The notes: a model not told the origin generated them from the sequence alone. 64,000 nt of DNA from Thioclava pacifica DSM 10166 (GCF_000714535.1 NZ_AUND01000034.1:124001-188000), one strand, 5' to 3'; shown: positions 35,929-48,254, counted from the stretch's first letter. Numbers and translations are program-made.

Positions 35929-36512
35929 AAGAGCCGCGCCGGACGGCCATCCACACGGGCAAACCGCGTCGCCAGGGCGTCGAGTTCGCCCGCCGCATGG
36001 CTTGCGATGACCACGGCAGCATTGGTCTCGGCGATCAGCGCTGCGGTCAGCTCCAACAGATCCCCGACTCGCGCGCCGTCGAGAGAGGCGAAGGGTTCGT
36101 CCATGAGCAACACGTCGGGCTTGGTGACGAAGGCCCGTGCGAGGCCAACCCGGCGCGCCTGCCCGACCGAGATCTGGCCCGGCCAGTGGTCCGCGACGCT
36201 TTCGAGCCCGACCCGCGCCAACATCGCTCGCGCCTGTTCCTCGGTGGCCGAGGTCGGCAGCGTCACGTTGTCGATCACGCGTCGCCAGGGCATCAGGGTC
36301 GGGTTCTGGAACACCATCGCGCTGCGCCCATCGATTTCCAGCGTGCCTGCGAACCGGCTGTCCAACCCCGCGAGAATGCGCAACAGCGTCGTCTTGCCCG
36401 CTCCGGAGGCCCCCGACAGGCCCAGAACCTCGCCGCGACCGACGCGCAGCTGCATCGGTCCCAGAACCGGCACGCCGCCATAGCCTTTTTCTGACAGATC
36501 GAGCCGGATCAT
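35898..36512 (-). CDS. ABC transporter ATP-binding protein of NitT/TauT type
   Basis: The 204-residue ATPase has Walker A LSGASGAGKTTLLRIL, a Q-loop MVFQNPTLMPWRRVIDNVTL, signature ISVGQARRVGLARAFV and Walker B VLLMDEPFASLDG. MPW and the short length match the nitrate/sulfonate/thiamine-precursor importer family. The ATG at 36512 overlaps the permease stop by ATGA. It is the third gene after the binding protein and permease. The end overlaps the convergent ABC-2 permease gene by 31 bases. Confidence 0.88.
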   Translation of the reverse strand: MIRLDLSEKGYGGVPVLGPMQLRVGRGEVLGLSGASGAGKTTLLRILAGLDSRFAGTLEIDGRSAMVFQNPTLMPWRRVIDNVTLPTSATEEQARAMLARVGLESVADHWPGQISVGQARRVGLARAFVTKPDVLLMDEPFASLDGARVGDLLELTAALIAETNAAVVIASHAAGELDALATRFARVDGRPARLFQEERVRAGS

Positions 36513-37333
36513 CTCTGCCTCCAGCTTGCGGCGCGGCGCGCGAGGGGGGCGAGGATGCCCCATTCCACGGCAAGCATCACCGCCACGAAAGCCAGCGCAT
36601 TGGCCAGCACGCCTGCGATATCGAACATTTGAAAATCCAGATGAATACGAAAGCCTATCCCATTGGACCGACCGAGAAATTCCACGACGAGCACGATCTT
36701 CCAGATCAGTGCGAGCCCCGCCCGCGCCGCTCCCATGATCTGCGGCGCAAGTTGTGGGATCAGTATGTGACGCAGCCGTGCAACCACCCCCATCCGGTAA
36801 AGCCGTGCCATGTCGGAGAGGTCCGGATCGCGTGCGATCATCCCTTCGCGCAGCATCACCGCGACCATCGGGATCTTGTTGACCGCAACGGCGGCGATCG
36901 CGGCCCACTCGTTAAGGCCAATCCAGAGATAACACAGCACGATCGTCACCAGCGCCGGGACATTGAGCGCAACTGTCAGCCAGGGTCCGAACCAACGATC
37001 CGCGCGCTCACTCGCACCAAGTGCGATGCCGATGGCCGCGCCGATCCCCATAGCAAGGGTGAAGGCGAAGAGAACACGGATCAGCGTCGCACTCAGGTCG
37101 GGCCAGAGCTGGCCTGAGACAAGAGCCTCCCAGAGTGTCGGGAAGACGATTTGCGGTCCGGGAGCGAGGCGCGGGTCGTTCAGGAGCCATGCCCCGCCCG
37201 CCCAGACCAGAACCAGCGCGATCAGCGAGGCCAGCGCGACCGGCACGTCGGGACGCCGATTGGCCTCCTGCTCCGGTCGCCGCTCGACCTGTTCGCGCTC
37301 ATGTCCCTGTGTAATCACGCCTGCTCGCATCAT
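36509..37333 (-). CDS. ABC transporter permease of NitT/TauT type
   Basis: The 274-residue protein has a hydrophilic N-terminus, about six membrane spans and a BPD-type loop (DPDLSDMARLYRMGVVARLR before ILIPQLAPQIMGAARAGLAL). It resembles SsuC/TauC permeases. It follows the binding protein gene by 4 bases. The start could be 37333 or 37330 (two ATGs in a row). Substrate inference is discussed under the binding protein. Confidence 0.88.
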   Translation of the reverse strand: MMRAGVITQGHEREQVERRPEQEANRRPDVPVALASLIALVLVWAGGAWLLNDPRLAPGPQIVFPTLWEALVSGQLWPDLSATLIRVLFAFTLAMGIGAAIGIALGASERADRWFGPWLTVALNVPALVTIVLCYLWIGLNEWAAIAAVAVNKIPMVAVMLREGMIARDPDLSDMARLYRMGVVARLRHILIPQLAPQIMGAARAGLALIWKIVLVVEFLGRSNGIGFRIHLDFQMFDIAGVLANALAFVAVMLAVEWGILAPLARRAASWRQR

Positions 37334-37337
37334 CGGT

Positions 37338-38327
37338 TCAGTTCGACAGGAAAGTGCCCTTGGGCAGCGAGGTCGCCCCGCCCACGAGTTTCGCGCCGCC
37401 CAGCTCCGCCATCAGGCGCAACATCCGGTCGGCGGCGTCTTCATCGACCGGACCGGGGGCGGGAATACCCGCGCGGAACCCCGCGACGAGGGCTGCGTAT
37501 TGCGCATCATCGCCTGCGCGCATGATCGGGCGCAGCCGTACGAAAGCCGCATCGTCGGTCGCGAGCTTTTCCTTCGCCGCGCGTGAGGCCACTGCCAGGC
37601 CCTGCGCAAGTTCGGGCCTCGTGTCGACCAGATCACCGGGCAGCACATAGCCCAGCAGCGGCGTTTCGGGTGAAAGGCCCAGTTCGCGCGCCGCCTCACT
37701 GACGGTAACCAGCGGCACCATGCCCGCCGCCTCCATCTTTGCCGCAAAATGCCAGAAATTGATCGCCCCATCGACCTCGCCGGAGAGCGCGGCCTTCATG
37801 ATCAGGGGCGGTGCGCCAAAGACCTGCTCGGTCTCGGCAGCCAGATCGATCCCCTCGGACTTTTGCGCATAGGCCCGCAGGATCAGCCAGCTCTTGTCGA
37901 TCGGCCCTCCCGCGATCCCGATTTTCTTGCCTTTCAGATCTGCAAGGCGTTTCGCGGGACTGTCGGCCTTCACCATCAGCCCGCCCACGGCCTTCGAGTA
38001 CGGGATGAAGCGGTAATCCTCACCGGCTGCGCGCATCCGCGCGACCCAGAACCAATCGGTCACGATCGCATCCACCGCGCCGCCCTGAAGCATGATGTCC
38101 GAGCCCGACTTGCCCGCGACCGGCACGACTTCCAGGGTAAATCCGTTCGCGCGGTCGAGGCCGTAATGGCGGATCGTGTCGAGCTCCCAATTGACCGTGC
38201 CGCCCTCGAGCGCCGCCACTTTCAACACCGGCAGATCACCGGCCACCGTGGCGCCCGCGCCCGCAAGCCCCATCACGACCGAAACCAACGCCGCGCCCGC
38301 CAAGCGGGCCCATCCTTCAAACGCCAT
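37338..38327 (-). CDS. ABC transporter substrate-binding protein of NMT1/TauA type
   Basis: The 329-residue protein has a signal peptide (about 1-30) and a periplasmic binding fold of the NMT1/SsuA class: LKVAALEGGTVNWELDTIRH, GSDIMLQGGAVDAIVTDWFW, LKGKKIGIAGGPIDKSWLIL and GEVDGAINFWHFAAKMEAAG. The importer lies inside the XoxF island and its promoter is back to back with that of the PedF/XoxJ genes. Published ligands of this family are sulfonates, nitrate, pyrimidines and aromatic acids. Whether this one brings in something linked to PQQ dehydrogenases cannot be told from the sequence. Confidence 0.85.
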   Translation of the reverse strand: MAFEGWARLAGAALVSVVMGLAGAGATVAGDLPVLKVAALEGGTVNWELDTIRHYGLDRANGFTLEVVPVAGKSGSDIMLQGGAVDAIVTDWFWVARMRAAGEDYRFIPYSKAVGGLMVKADSPAKRLADLKGKKIGIAGGPIDKSWLILRAYAQKSEGIDLAAETEQVFGAPPLIMKAALSGEVDGAINFWHFAAKMEAAGMVPLVTVSEAARELGLSPETPLLGYVLPGDLVDTRPELAQGLAVASRAAKEKLATDDAAFVRLRPIMRAGDDAQYAALVAGFRAGIPAPGPVDEDAADRMLRLMAELGGAKLVGGATSLPKGTFLSN

Positions 38328-38399
38328 CTCATCCTCCCTTGCGCAATCGCGATCACGCCTCCGCGATCAGAGTAGCAGCCCGCTCGCGCCCGCCTATTC

Positions 38400-38457
38400 G
38401 ACCAAAGGACAATGCCGAACCCCGCCGATCCGGGCCTGACCAAGACCAAGGTCGAAT
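38400..38457. promoter_or_regulatory. Two GACCAA-type elements in the divergent promoter region
   Basis: GACCAAAGGACAAT (38400-38413) closely matches the xoxF element GACCAATGGACAAT. GACCAAGGTCGAAT (38444-38457) is preceded directly by another GACCAA (38438-38443). The two main copies are 44 bases apart, about four helical turns. The second lies 62 bases before the PedF-type cytochrome start. The region separates it from the divergent NMT1-type importer. Confidence 0.65.
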
Positions 38458-38518
38458 GGTGGCGTGCTGCACCGCCGCGTTATCCAGAGAGCAAGCGAGA
38501 TCTTTTTGGGAGGTTCAG

Positions 38519-39196
38519 ATGCTCGACACCCGCAAGACCCTGTTGGCCGCGCTCTGCGCTCTGACCCCGGCGGTTGCCTTTGCCCATGGCGATGTGACCC
38601 CGCAGCCGGTCAATACCGATGCTCTGCCCGATGTGGGCGAGGAGTGGCTTAGCGAAAACCCCTATCGGGCCGCGACTGCGGGCGAAGAGGTCTGGGCGAA
38701 GGCCGTGCAGATTGGCGATAGCGGTTTCAACCAGAACTGCGCGCGCTGTCACGGGCTTGGCGCGGTCTCGGGCGGTCTCGCCCCTGACCTGCGCTATCTC
38801 GAGGCCGAGGAATATGGCGACGAGTGGTTCGTCGAACGTTTCCGCCATGGCATGACCCAGAACGGCATTACCAAGATGCCCGCTTTCGGCGATATCCTCG
38901 GTCAGAAAGCGGCTTGGGCGATCCGCACCTATATCGAGACGCGGCCCGATGACGGGGCGCTTGATCCCTATTCCGACCAACTCCACACGATCCGCGATCA
39001 ACTGGCTGAGGGCGACGCCGATGTGCCGACCGTGATCGCGACGCTTGAAGATATCGCGGGCAAGGTCGAGACCGCATCGGGCGCGCCTGTTGCTGACAGC
39101 GCGGTTTCGCGCGCGGCCCATGAGCTCGAAAAGAGCCCCGACAAGCAGAAGGAAGCGGCCGATATGCTGTCGATCGGCATTTCGGCGGCCGAGTGA
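38519..39196 (+). CDS. Cytochrome c-550 PedF-type, electron acceptor for PQQ alcohol dehydrogenase
   Basis: The 225-residue protein has a signal peptide (MLDTRKTLLAALCALTPAVAFA), then GDVTPQPVNTDALPDVGEEW and NQNCARCHGLGAVSGGLAPD (heme site CARCH). KMPAFGDIL holds the likely axial Met. The N-terminal block and heme surroundings match, from memory, the PedF/cytochrome c-553i family that accepts electrons from PQQ alcohol dehydrogenases. The C-terminal 70 residues are a helical, charged extension. The ATG at 38519 follows GGGAGG. It overlaps the XoxJ-like gene. Confidence 0.87.
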   Translation: MLDTRKTLLAALCALTPAVAFAHGDVTPQPVNTDALPDVGEEWLSENPYRAATAGEEVWAKAVQIGDSGFNQNCARCHGLGAVSGGLAPDLRYLEAEEYGDEWFVERFRHGMTQNGITKMPAFGDILGQKAAWAIRTYIETRPDDGALDPYSDQLHTIRDQLAEGDADVPTVIATLEDIAGKVETASGAPVADSAVSRAAHELEKSPDKQKEAADMLSIGISAAE

Positions 39197-40101
39197 TGCT
39201 TGTGCGTCGGATAAGGACCGGGGTGCTGACCCTGGCGCTTCTGGGCGGGGTGGCTTTGGCCACACCCGCCCTTTCGGCCTGTGAGGGCTATGCGCCCGAG
39301 CAGAAACTCCAGAACACCGCGCCACAGGATATCGGGCGTGGCCTCGACCGGATCATCGCGGATGGCTACATCGAGTTTGCCCTCTACGAGGATTACGCAC
39401 CCTGGTCCTATGAAGAGGGTGGCAAGGCGAAGGGCATAGACGTCGAGATCGGCAAGATCATCGCCGAGGATCTCGGGGTACAGCCCCGTTTCCGGCTGGT
39501 GAGTGCGGGCGAGACGCTCGATGCGGATCTGCGCAATTACGTCTACAAGGGCGCGGTGGTGAATGGGCGTGTCTCGGATGTCATGCTGCATGTGCCCTAT
39601 GATGTGGATTATGCCTGTCGCTTCGATCAGGTGGTTTTCACAGGGCTTTATGGCGAGGAGCATATCGCCATCGCCTATGATGCCGCTAGCTATCCCGACA
39701 AGGGGCCGACGCCGGCGGTGTTTCGCTACGATCCGATCGGGGTCGAGAATGACTCGATCTCGGATTTCTACATGAGCGATGTGACGCGTGGTCCCTCTGC
39801 TGACAAAGTTCATCGCTTTCGCACAACGGCGCTCGCGATGCAGGCCTTGGCCGATCACGAGGTCATGGCTGTAATGGGGCCGCGCGCCGAACTGGAAGCG
39901 GCGATGGCGCCGGGGATCAAGATCCACGAGCCGCCCTTGGGCCTGCCGCGTTCGAAATGGGTGATCGGCGTAGCGCTCTCGATGCAGCATCGCCCCCTTG
40001 CCTATGCCGTTGACGATGCAATCGCGGCGGCGCTTCAGGATGGCCGGATCGCCACGGCCTTTGCCGAATATGGCGTGGAGTTTACCCCACCCACGCAGTG
40101 A
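39196..40101 (+). CDS. xoxJ: XoxJ-like periplasmic binding protein associated with quinoprotein dehydrogenase
   Basis: The 301-residue protein has a signal peptide ending at about LSACEGY and a family 3 solute-binding fold: GYIEFALYEDYAPWSYEEGG, GIDVEIGKIIAEDLGVQPRF, LHVPYDVDYACRFDQVVFTG and a C-terminal FAEYGVEF. It matches the MoxJ/XoxJ type, thought to help mature or activate XoxF. The ATG at 39196 shares its A with the TGA of the cytochrome gene. In many methylotrophs the order is xoxF-xoxG-xoxJ; here G and J stay together but xoxF is 8 kb away. Confidence 0.85.
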   Translation: MLVRRIRTGVLTLALLGGVALATPALSACEGYAPEQKLQNTAPQDIGRGLDRIIADGYIEFALYEDYAPWSYEEGGKAKGIDVEIGKIIAEDLGVQPRFRLVSAGETLDADLRNYVYKGAVVNGRVSDVMLHVPYDVDYACRFDQVVFTGLYGEEHIAIAYDAASYPDKGPTPAVFRYDPIGVENDSISDFYMSDVTRGPSADKVHRFRTTALAMQALADHEVMAVMGPRAELEAAMAPGIKIHEPPLGLPRSKWVIGVALSMQHRPLAYAVDDAIAAALQDGRIATAFAEYGVEFTPPTQ

Positions 40102-40111
40102 AACGGCAAAT

Positions 40112-40144
40112 CGGGCCGCGCTGATCCCAGGTCAGAGCGGCCCG
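40112..40144. terminator. Bidirectional terminator hairpin between xoxJ and the ApbE-type gene
   Basis: CGGGCCGC (40112-40119) and GCGGCCCG (40137-40144) pair over 8 bp, and inner CTGA/TCAG can extend the stem. It sits between two convergent genes and overlaps the ApbE-type stop codon. T-runs on either side are short. Confidence 0.6.
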
Positions 40145-40995
40145 TAATTTCCCTCAAAATCCACGAGATGAACCTCCGACAGCCCGAGCGTCTTCGCGCT
40201 GCGGGCAATCGCGTTCCGGTCCATGAGCACGAACGCGGTCGAGGCCGCATCGGCAAGTGCTGCGCTCGACGCCTCGACGGTGACGGTCGACCAGAGCGGC
40301 GGCTGCCCCTGCGGCCCGAGGATATGGCTGCCGCCGGGCAGCGCGAGTGCCCCCGGCGACGACGTCGCGACCGCCTGCCCGTCTCGAAGCACTAGCCGTC
40401 CGAGCAGTCCCGCCACCGGATCGGCCACCCCAAGCGTAAACGGCCCCCCAATCGCTGCGAATTCGCCCATATCGACCAGCACATCGCGATAGCCACGCGC
40501 GATCAAAAGCGCGCGGATGCGATCGGCGGCATAGCCCTGAATGATTCCGTTGAGGGTCATGGCCTGCCCTGCACCAAGGCGAATTTCCGAATTTATTTCA
40601 ACATGCTCGAAGCCGATCTTGGGGCGCATATCAGCCCCGGCTCGCCCCTCGGCCAAGGCCTGCCAAAGCGGTTGCACCGTCGGATCGAAAGCCCCCGCCG
40701 TCGCGGCATGGACACGGCGGGCCAGGTCCAGAACTTCGCGCATCGCCTCTGACGGTCGTGCCGACCCTTTGGCATTCAAGGCGGTCAGCTCTGATGGGCG
40801 ATGCAGAGAAAATGTGGCTTCGATCATCTCAATATCGGCACGTAGCCTATTGATATCGTGCTCTTTCGTTTCCGCGCCGCGTATGTCGATCCCGATTTCA
40901 GCCCCGAAGGCTTGCCCCTGCCACCGGGCGGCATGCACCGGGCGTCCCGCAAACGCCGCCGCTGCCGAAATCTGCAAGAACCGCCGCCGTTTCAT
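40132..40995 (-). CDS. FAD:protein FMN transferase (ApbE/NosX family)
   Basis: The 287-residue protein has a Tat-like N-terminus (MKRRRFLQISAAAAFAG) and the ApbE fold: HRPSELTALNAKGSARPSEA, GAFDPTVQPLWQAL, LNGIIQGYAADRIRALLIA, VDMGEFAAIGG and the C-terminal metal region ALADAASTAFVLM. It attaches FMN by a phosphoester bond to a Thr/Ser of a partner protein. The partner is almost surely the NosR-like protein encoded immediately upstream, whose stop overlaps this start by ATGA. Confidence 0.9.
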   Translation of the reverse strand: MKRRRFLQISAAAAFAGRPVHAARWQGQAFGAEIGIDIRGAETKEHDINRLRADIEMIEATFSLHRPSELTALNAKGSARPSEAMREVLDLARRVHAATAGAFDPTVQPLWQALAEGRAGADMRPKIGFEHVEINSEIRLGAGQAMTLNGIIQGYAADRIRALLIARGYRDVLVDMGEFAAIGGPFTLGVADPVAGLLGRLVLRDGQAVATSSPGALALPGGSHILGPQGQPPLWSTVTVEASSAALADAASTAFVLMDRNAIARSAKTLGLSEVHLVDFEGNYGPL

Positions 40996-43070
40996 TCCGC
41001 CGCCTCCGAGATCACCTGTGCCCGCTGCGCGCGTTTCGCCTCAAGTACCAGCGGCACGCACAGCGCCGGGTCGTCATGAATTTTGACGCAATCAAGGCAC
41101 TGAAAACATTCTGAATACCTGATTTCGCCGGTTTTCGCGATGGCACCGTAATTGCACCGTACCTTGCACAGCTGACAGGGCGAGCCGCAGTCCTGACGCC
41201 GCGGGATCCATCTGCGCATGCGCAACAGCCCCCCGAGCCGCATCGCCGCTCCCAGCGGACAGACCGAACGACAGAACCCCTTGAACCAGACTGCGGACAC
41301 CACAATCCATCCGCCGGCCCAGAGCACATAGGGCCAGGGGCGGTCGAAATGGGTGGTGATGGCGGTCTTGAAGGGTTCGATCTCGACCGCTTTTTCCGTG
41401 TGATCGGGCGCGAGAAGTGCAATGCCGACCAACGCGACAAGCGCGAGTGGCCCCGTCCATAGCAGCGCCTGCGCCAGCGACCGCGGCGGCTCCCATTTCG
41501 GCAAGTTCAAGAAGCGCCCGATGTGATGGGCAAATTCCTGCATCGCCCCGTAAGGGCAAAGCCAGCCGCAGAAAAAACCGCGCCCCCAAAGGATGAACCC
41601 GAGGAGTGTTGCAGCCCAGATCAGAAGCGAAAACGGGTCATATAGCAGCACTTCCAGAGAGCCGTTCCCGGTCAGTGCCCGGAGTACCGCAAGCGGCGTG
41701 ACGATCGAGAGTTGTCCCTGCCCCCAATAGCCCACAAACCCGATGGTGATCGCGAGGATGCCAAGCCGCACCGGCGTGAAAAGCTTCAGCGCCGCCAGTT
41801 TCGACTGCATCAGGAGCGCGCCAAACAGCAGAGTCAGAAACCCGGCCAGAACCCAGATATCCGTCGCGCGATTGCGCAATGCCTCACGCCAGGGCGGCAG
41901 GGCCTCAGGTGCTTCGGGGAAGCTGAAGAACCGCTGCGGCGTTTTGAGGTTGAGCGTGAAATGCGCCTCGCCCGCCTCCGGCTGGAACATTCCGTGCAGG
42001 CGCACGGCCTGGGCTGAAAGCGACCAATCTCGGGTCGGATCGAAGCCCAGCCTCCGATCAAGGCGGACAACGAGTTTTGTCGCATCGTCAAGACCTTCCG
42101 GGGCGCCCTTCGAGAGATGTGCAAGGATATCCGCATCGCGCAGCGCCAGCGGTAGCCCGTCCTGCTGCGCCGAAATCCGATCCGGCGCGGTGTTGCGCAC
42201 GAAATCCTCGCTCACCAGCCCCTGCCGCCCAGCCTCGATCAGGAGATACAGCTCGTCATCGGGTGCACGCGATAGAAAGCGCCGCGTCTCGGCATAGGTC
42301 TCGGGCGAAAGCGCGGCTTTCGCAATCGATGGCGGGCCGAGATCAATCACGTAAAGGTCAAGATACATCCCATTGGGATCGTTAGCCCCTTCGGGATCAT
42401 CATGGGCCCATTTCGTGCCCTCGAAGGCGGCATCCTCCTGCGCGTTCGTGATCCGCAGCCGCCCGATCAACCCCGCGTCAGCCAGCCCTTGCCAGTCCAG
42501 TTCCTCGGCATGGTCCGGGTCGGGCTTTGGCGGTGGCCCGGCGCGGATCCCTTGCATCTTCTCGCGTGCCACGGCCAAGGTTGCGGCCAGAATTGACTCA
42601 TGGGCGATCCGCACGCTCGCCGTCGCCTTCGTCACCCCGTCGAGATAAACCAGATCCGAGCCAGAGCCAGCACCCCCATAGGGCGTTCCGACGACGAGGG
42701 GTTCATTGATCGAGTGACCGCGATACTGTTCGAGGAAATCGCGAAACGGCGCCTCCCCAAGGCCCGACACGAAGACCGGCTCGTGCTGGTTGATCAGCTT
42801 GACCGCAATGAACCGGCCTTCGAGATCGAGCATCACCAGCATGTTGATCGGCTTGCCCGAAAATCCCGGAAGCGGCGCAAGCTCTCCGGTCTCGAACACG
42901 TAGCCGGCCTCGCCGCCACCCGAGTTCAATAGCTGCCAGACACCCTTGTCGTTAATCTCGTCGCCGACCGCATAGGGGGCGACGACCATATCGGCGACCT
43001 GGTCATGCGTCAGGCTGGCCGCGAGTGCGGGAAAAGCCGTCATCAACCAGAAAAATGCCGCGCGTAACAT
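40992..43070 (-). CDS. NosR/NirI-family membrane protein with FMN-binding and 4Fe-4S domains
   Basis: The 692-residue protein has a signal peptide, a periplasmic FMN-binding domain (about 70-175) with VYLDGVTKATASVRIA as the probable flavinylation site, a central periplasmic domain, about six membrane spans with GRGFFCGWLCPYGAMQEF and CRSVCPLGAAMRLGG, and a polyferredoxin end with CQLCKVRCNYGAI and CFQCLDCVKIHDD. NosR moves electrons across the membrane for nitrous oxide reductase. No nos or nir genes are in the window, and this gene has a cluster-type GACCAAGGTC element 38 bases upstream, so it may serve the quinoprotein system instead. Confidence 0.87.
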   Translation of the reverse strand: MLRAAFFWLMTAFPALAASLTHDQVADMVVAPYAVGDEINDKGVWQLLNSGGGEAGYVFETGELAPLPGFSGKPINMLVMLDLEGRFIAVKLINQHEPVFVSGLGEAPFRDFLEQYRGHSINEPLVVGTPYGGAGSGSDLVYLDGVTKATASVRIAHESILAATLAVAREKMQGIRAGPPPKPDPDHAEELDWQGLADAGLIGRLRITNAQEDAAFEGTKWAHDDPEGANDPNGMYLDLYVIDLGPPSIAKAALSPETYAETRRFLSRAPDDELYLLIEAGRQGLVSEDFVRNTAPDRISAQQDGLPLALRDADILAHLSKGAPEGLDDATKLVVRLDRRLGFDPTRDWSLSAQAVRLHGMFQPEAGEAHFTLNLKTPQRFFSFPEAPEALPPWREALRNRATDIWVLAGFLTLLFGALLMQSKLAALKLFTPVRLGILAITIGFVGYWGQGQLSIVTPLAVLRALTGNGSLEVLLYDPFSLLIWAATLLGFILWGRGFFCGWLCPYGAMQEFAHHIGRFLNLPKWEPPRSLAQALLWTGPLALVALVGIALLAPDHTEKAVEIEPFKTAITTHFDRPWPYVLWAGGWIVVSAVWFKGFCRSVCPLGAAMRLGGLLRMRRWIPRRQDCGSPCQLCKVRCNYGAIAKTGEIRYSECFQCLDCVKIHDDPALCVPLVLEAKRAQRAQVISEAAE

Positions 43071-43107
43071 GGGCCCAGCCTAGCGGATGGACGGCGCGGC
43101 GAAATTC

Positions 43108-43117
43108 GACCTTGGTC
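43108..43117 (-). promoter_or_regulatory. GACCAAGGTC element between pgm and the NosR-like gene
   Basis: On the minus strand AGACCAAGGTCGAAT covers this stretch, which matches the copy at 38443-38457 exactly over 15 bases. It begins right at the pgm stop codon and lies 38 bases before the NosR-like start. It suggests a separate promoter there. Confidence 0.6.
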
Positions 43118-46754
<3,637 letters not shown>

Positions 46755-46758
<4 letters not shown>

Positions 46759-48176
46759 TGCACGCAAAGCTGGTCGTAAAGGGCTGCGTAGCGTTCGGCA
46801 GATCGCGCCCAGCCCCAGTCGGTTTTCATCGCGCGACGCTGCATCGCGCTCCACCCTTTGCGATCCTCGTAGAGCGTTACGAGCCGCATGAGCGCCTGCC
46901 TCAACGCGAGATCGTCGACCGGGTGAAAGACGACGCCGGTGGAGGCATTGGCGGCCTCGGTCGCAGGGCTCGACCCGATCACCGTGTCGGCAAGACCACC
47001 CACGGCCGCCACGACCGGCAGGCAACCGTAGCGCAACCCGTAAAGCTGGGTCAGCCCGCAGGGCTCGAACCGTGAAGGCACGAGAACCGCATCGCCACCC
47101 GCGAACATCCGGTGACTGAGCGCCTCATCATAGCCGATCTTCACCCCGACACGGCCGGGGTTCTGCGCGGCGAGCTCGCGCATGGCGTGTTCGGCCCAAC
47201 CATCTCCCGATCCGAGCACAGCCAATCCGCCGCCCGCCGCAAGAAACGGCCCCAACGCGGGTGCGATCAGGTCGATCCCCTTCTGGGAGGTCAGACGCGA
47301 GATCAGGATCGCCAGCGGACCCGGCACATCCAGATCAAACTCGGCTTCCAATGCTTTGCGATTGCTGGATTTACCACCCATCTTGTTCGCTGCGAACGGC
47401 GTTATCTCGGGGTCGGCCTCGGGGTTCCAGACACTTGCGTCTATGCCGTTGAGAATGCCGTGCAAATCGCCTGCACGCATCTGCAAAAGCCCCTCCAGCC
47501 CCAGCCCGAATTCGCCGCGCATCAGTTCCTCGGCATAGCGCGGGCTGACCGTGGTGATCGCATTGGCGGCCACGAGACCGGCCTTGAGCGTCGAGATATC
47601 GCCCCAGAACTCCACCCCGTCACGGTTGAAATCCCAGGCCTGAAGGCCGAGCGCCGCGAGCTTGTCGCGCCCGAAGCGCCCCTGAAAGGCGATGTTGTGG
47701 ATCGTGATCACCGTCGGGATGCCCGAGCCACGGAGATACCAAGGCACGAGCCCCGTCTGCCAATCATGGCAATGCAAGAGATCGGGGCGCCATTTGCCCA
47801 GACCTTCGCGCGCGATCTCGGCGGCGACGAAACTCAGCGCGGCGAAGCGCTCGGCATTGTCACCGTAATCCTTGCCGTCCTGGGAATAGGGGCCGCCATC
47901 GCGGTCGAAGAGGTGATCGGCCACCAGCGCCAAGACCTCCATCCCGGCCGCCTTGCCCAGCATCAGCCGTGCCGGACCGCCATAGAGATTGGCGCTTTCC
48001 CAAACCTTTTTCGGAGATTTCAGCTTTTTCAGAATACCGCGATAGGCCGGGATCATCACCCGCATGTTCCAGCCCTGCTCGGCCAGCGCCGCAGGCAGCG
48101 CGCCTACGACATCTGCCAGCCCGCCGGTCTTGACCAGCGGCACCGCTTCGGAGGCGACCGAAAGAACATGTTTCAT
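46755..48176 (-). CDS. glgA: Glycogen synthase GlgA
   Basis: The 473-residue GT5 glycosyltransferase uses ADP-glucose. It has the KTGGLADVVGALP motif at about 16-28, HCHDWQTGLVPWYLRG, TIHNIAFQGRF, NGIDASVWNPEADPEI, SRLTSQKGIDL and PSRFEPCGLTQLYGLRYG. The ATG at 48176 has GGAAGG upstream; a TTG at 48194 is less likely. It begins the glycogen operon seen here. The gene for branching enzyme is not in the window and glgC is remote. Confidence 0.95.
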
Positions 48177-48230
48177 GACCTTCCCCTTCTTCAAACCAAT
48201 CCGGGGTGCACGCGGGGGCGCGATGCAGTT

Positions 48231-48254
48231 ACGGGGACGTTCTCCCTGCCCCGT
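48231..48254 (-). terminator. Possible terminator after the polyamine-type ABC ATPase gene
   Basis: ACGGGG (48231-48236) and CCCCGT (48249-48254) form a 6-bp stem that touches the stop codon of the ATPase gene. No T-run follows on the minus strand, so read-through to glgA is possible. Confidence 0.35.

Noticed and set aside
40992-43070. Treating the NosR-like gene as part of a denitrification cluster
   Set aside because: No nosZ, nosD, nosF, nosY, nosL, nir or nor gene is found in the window; flanks are glycogen and quinoprotein genes.
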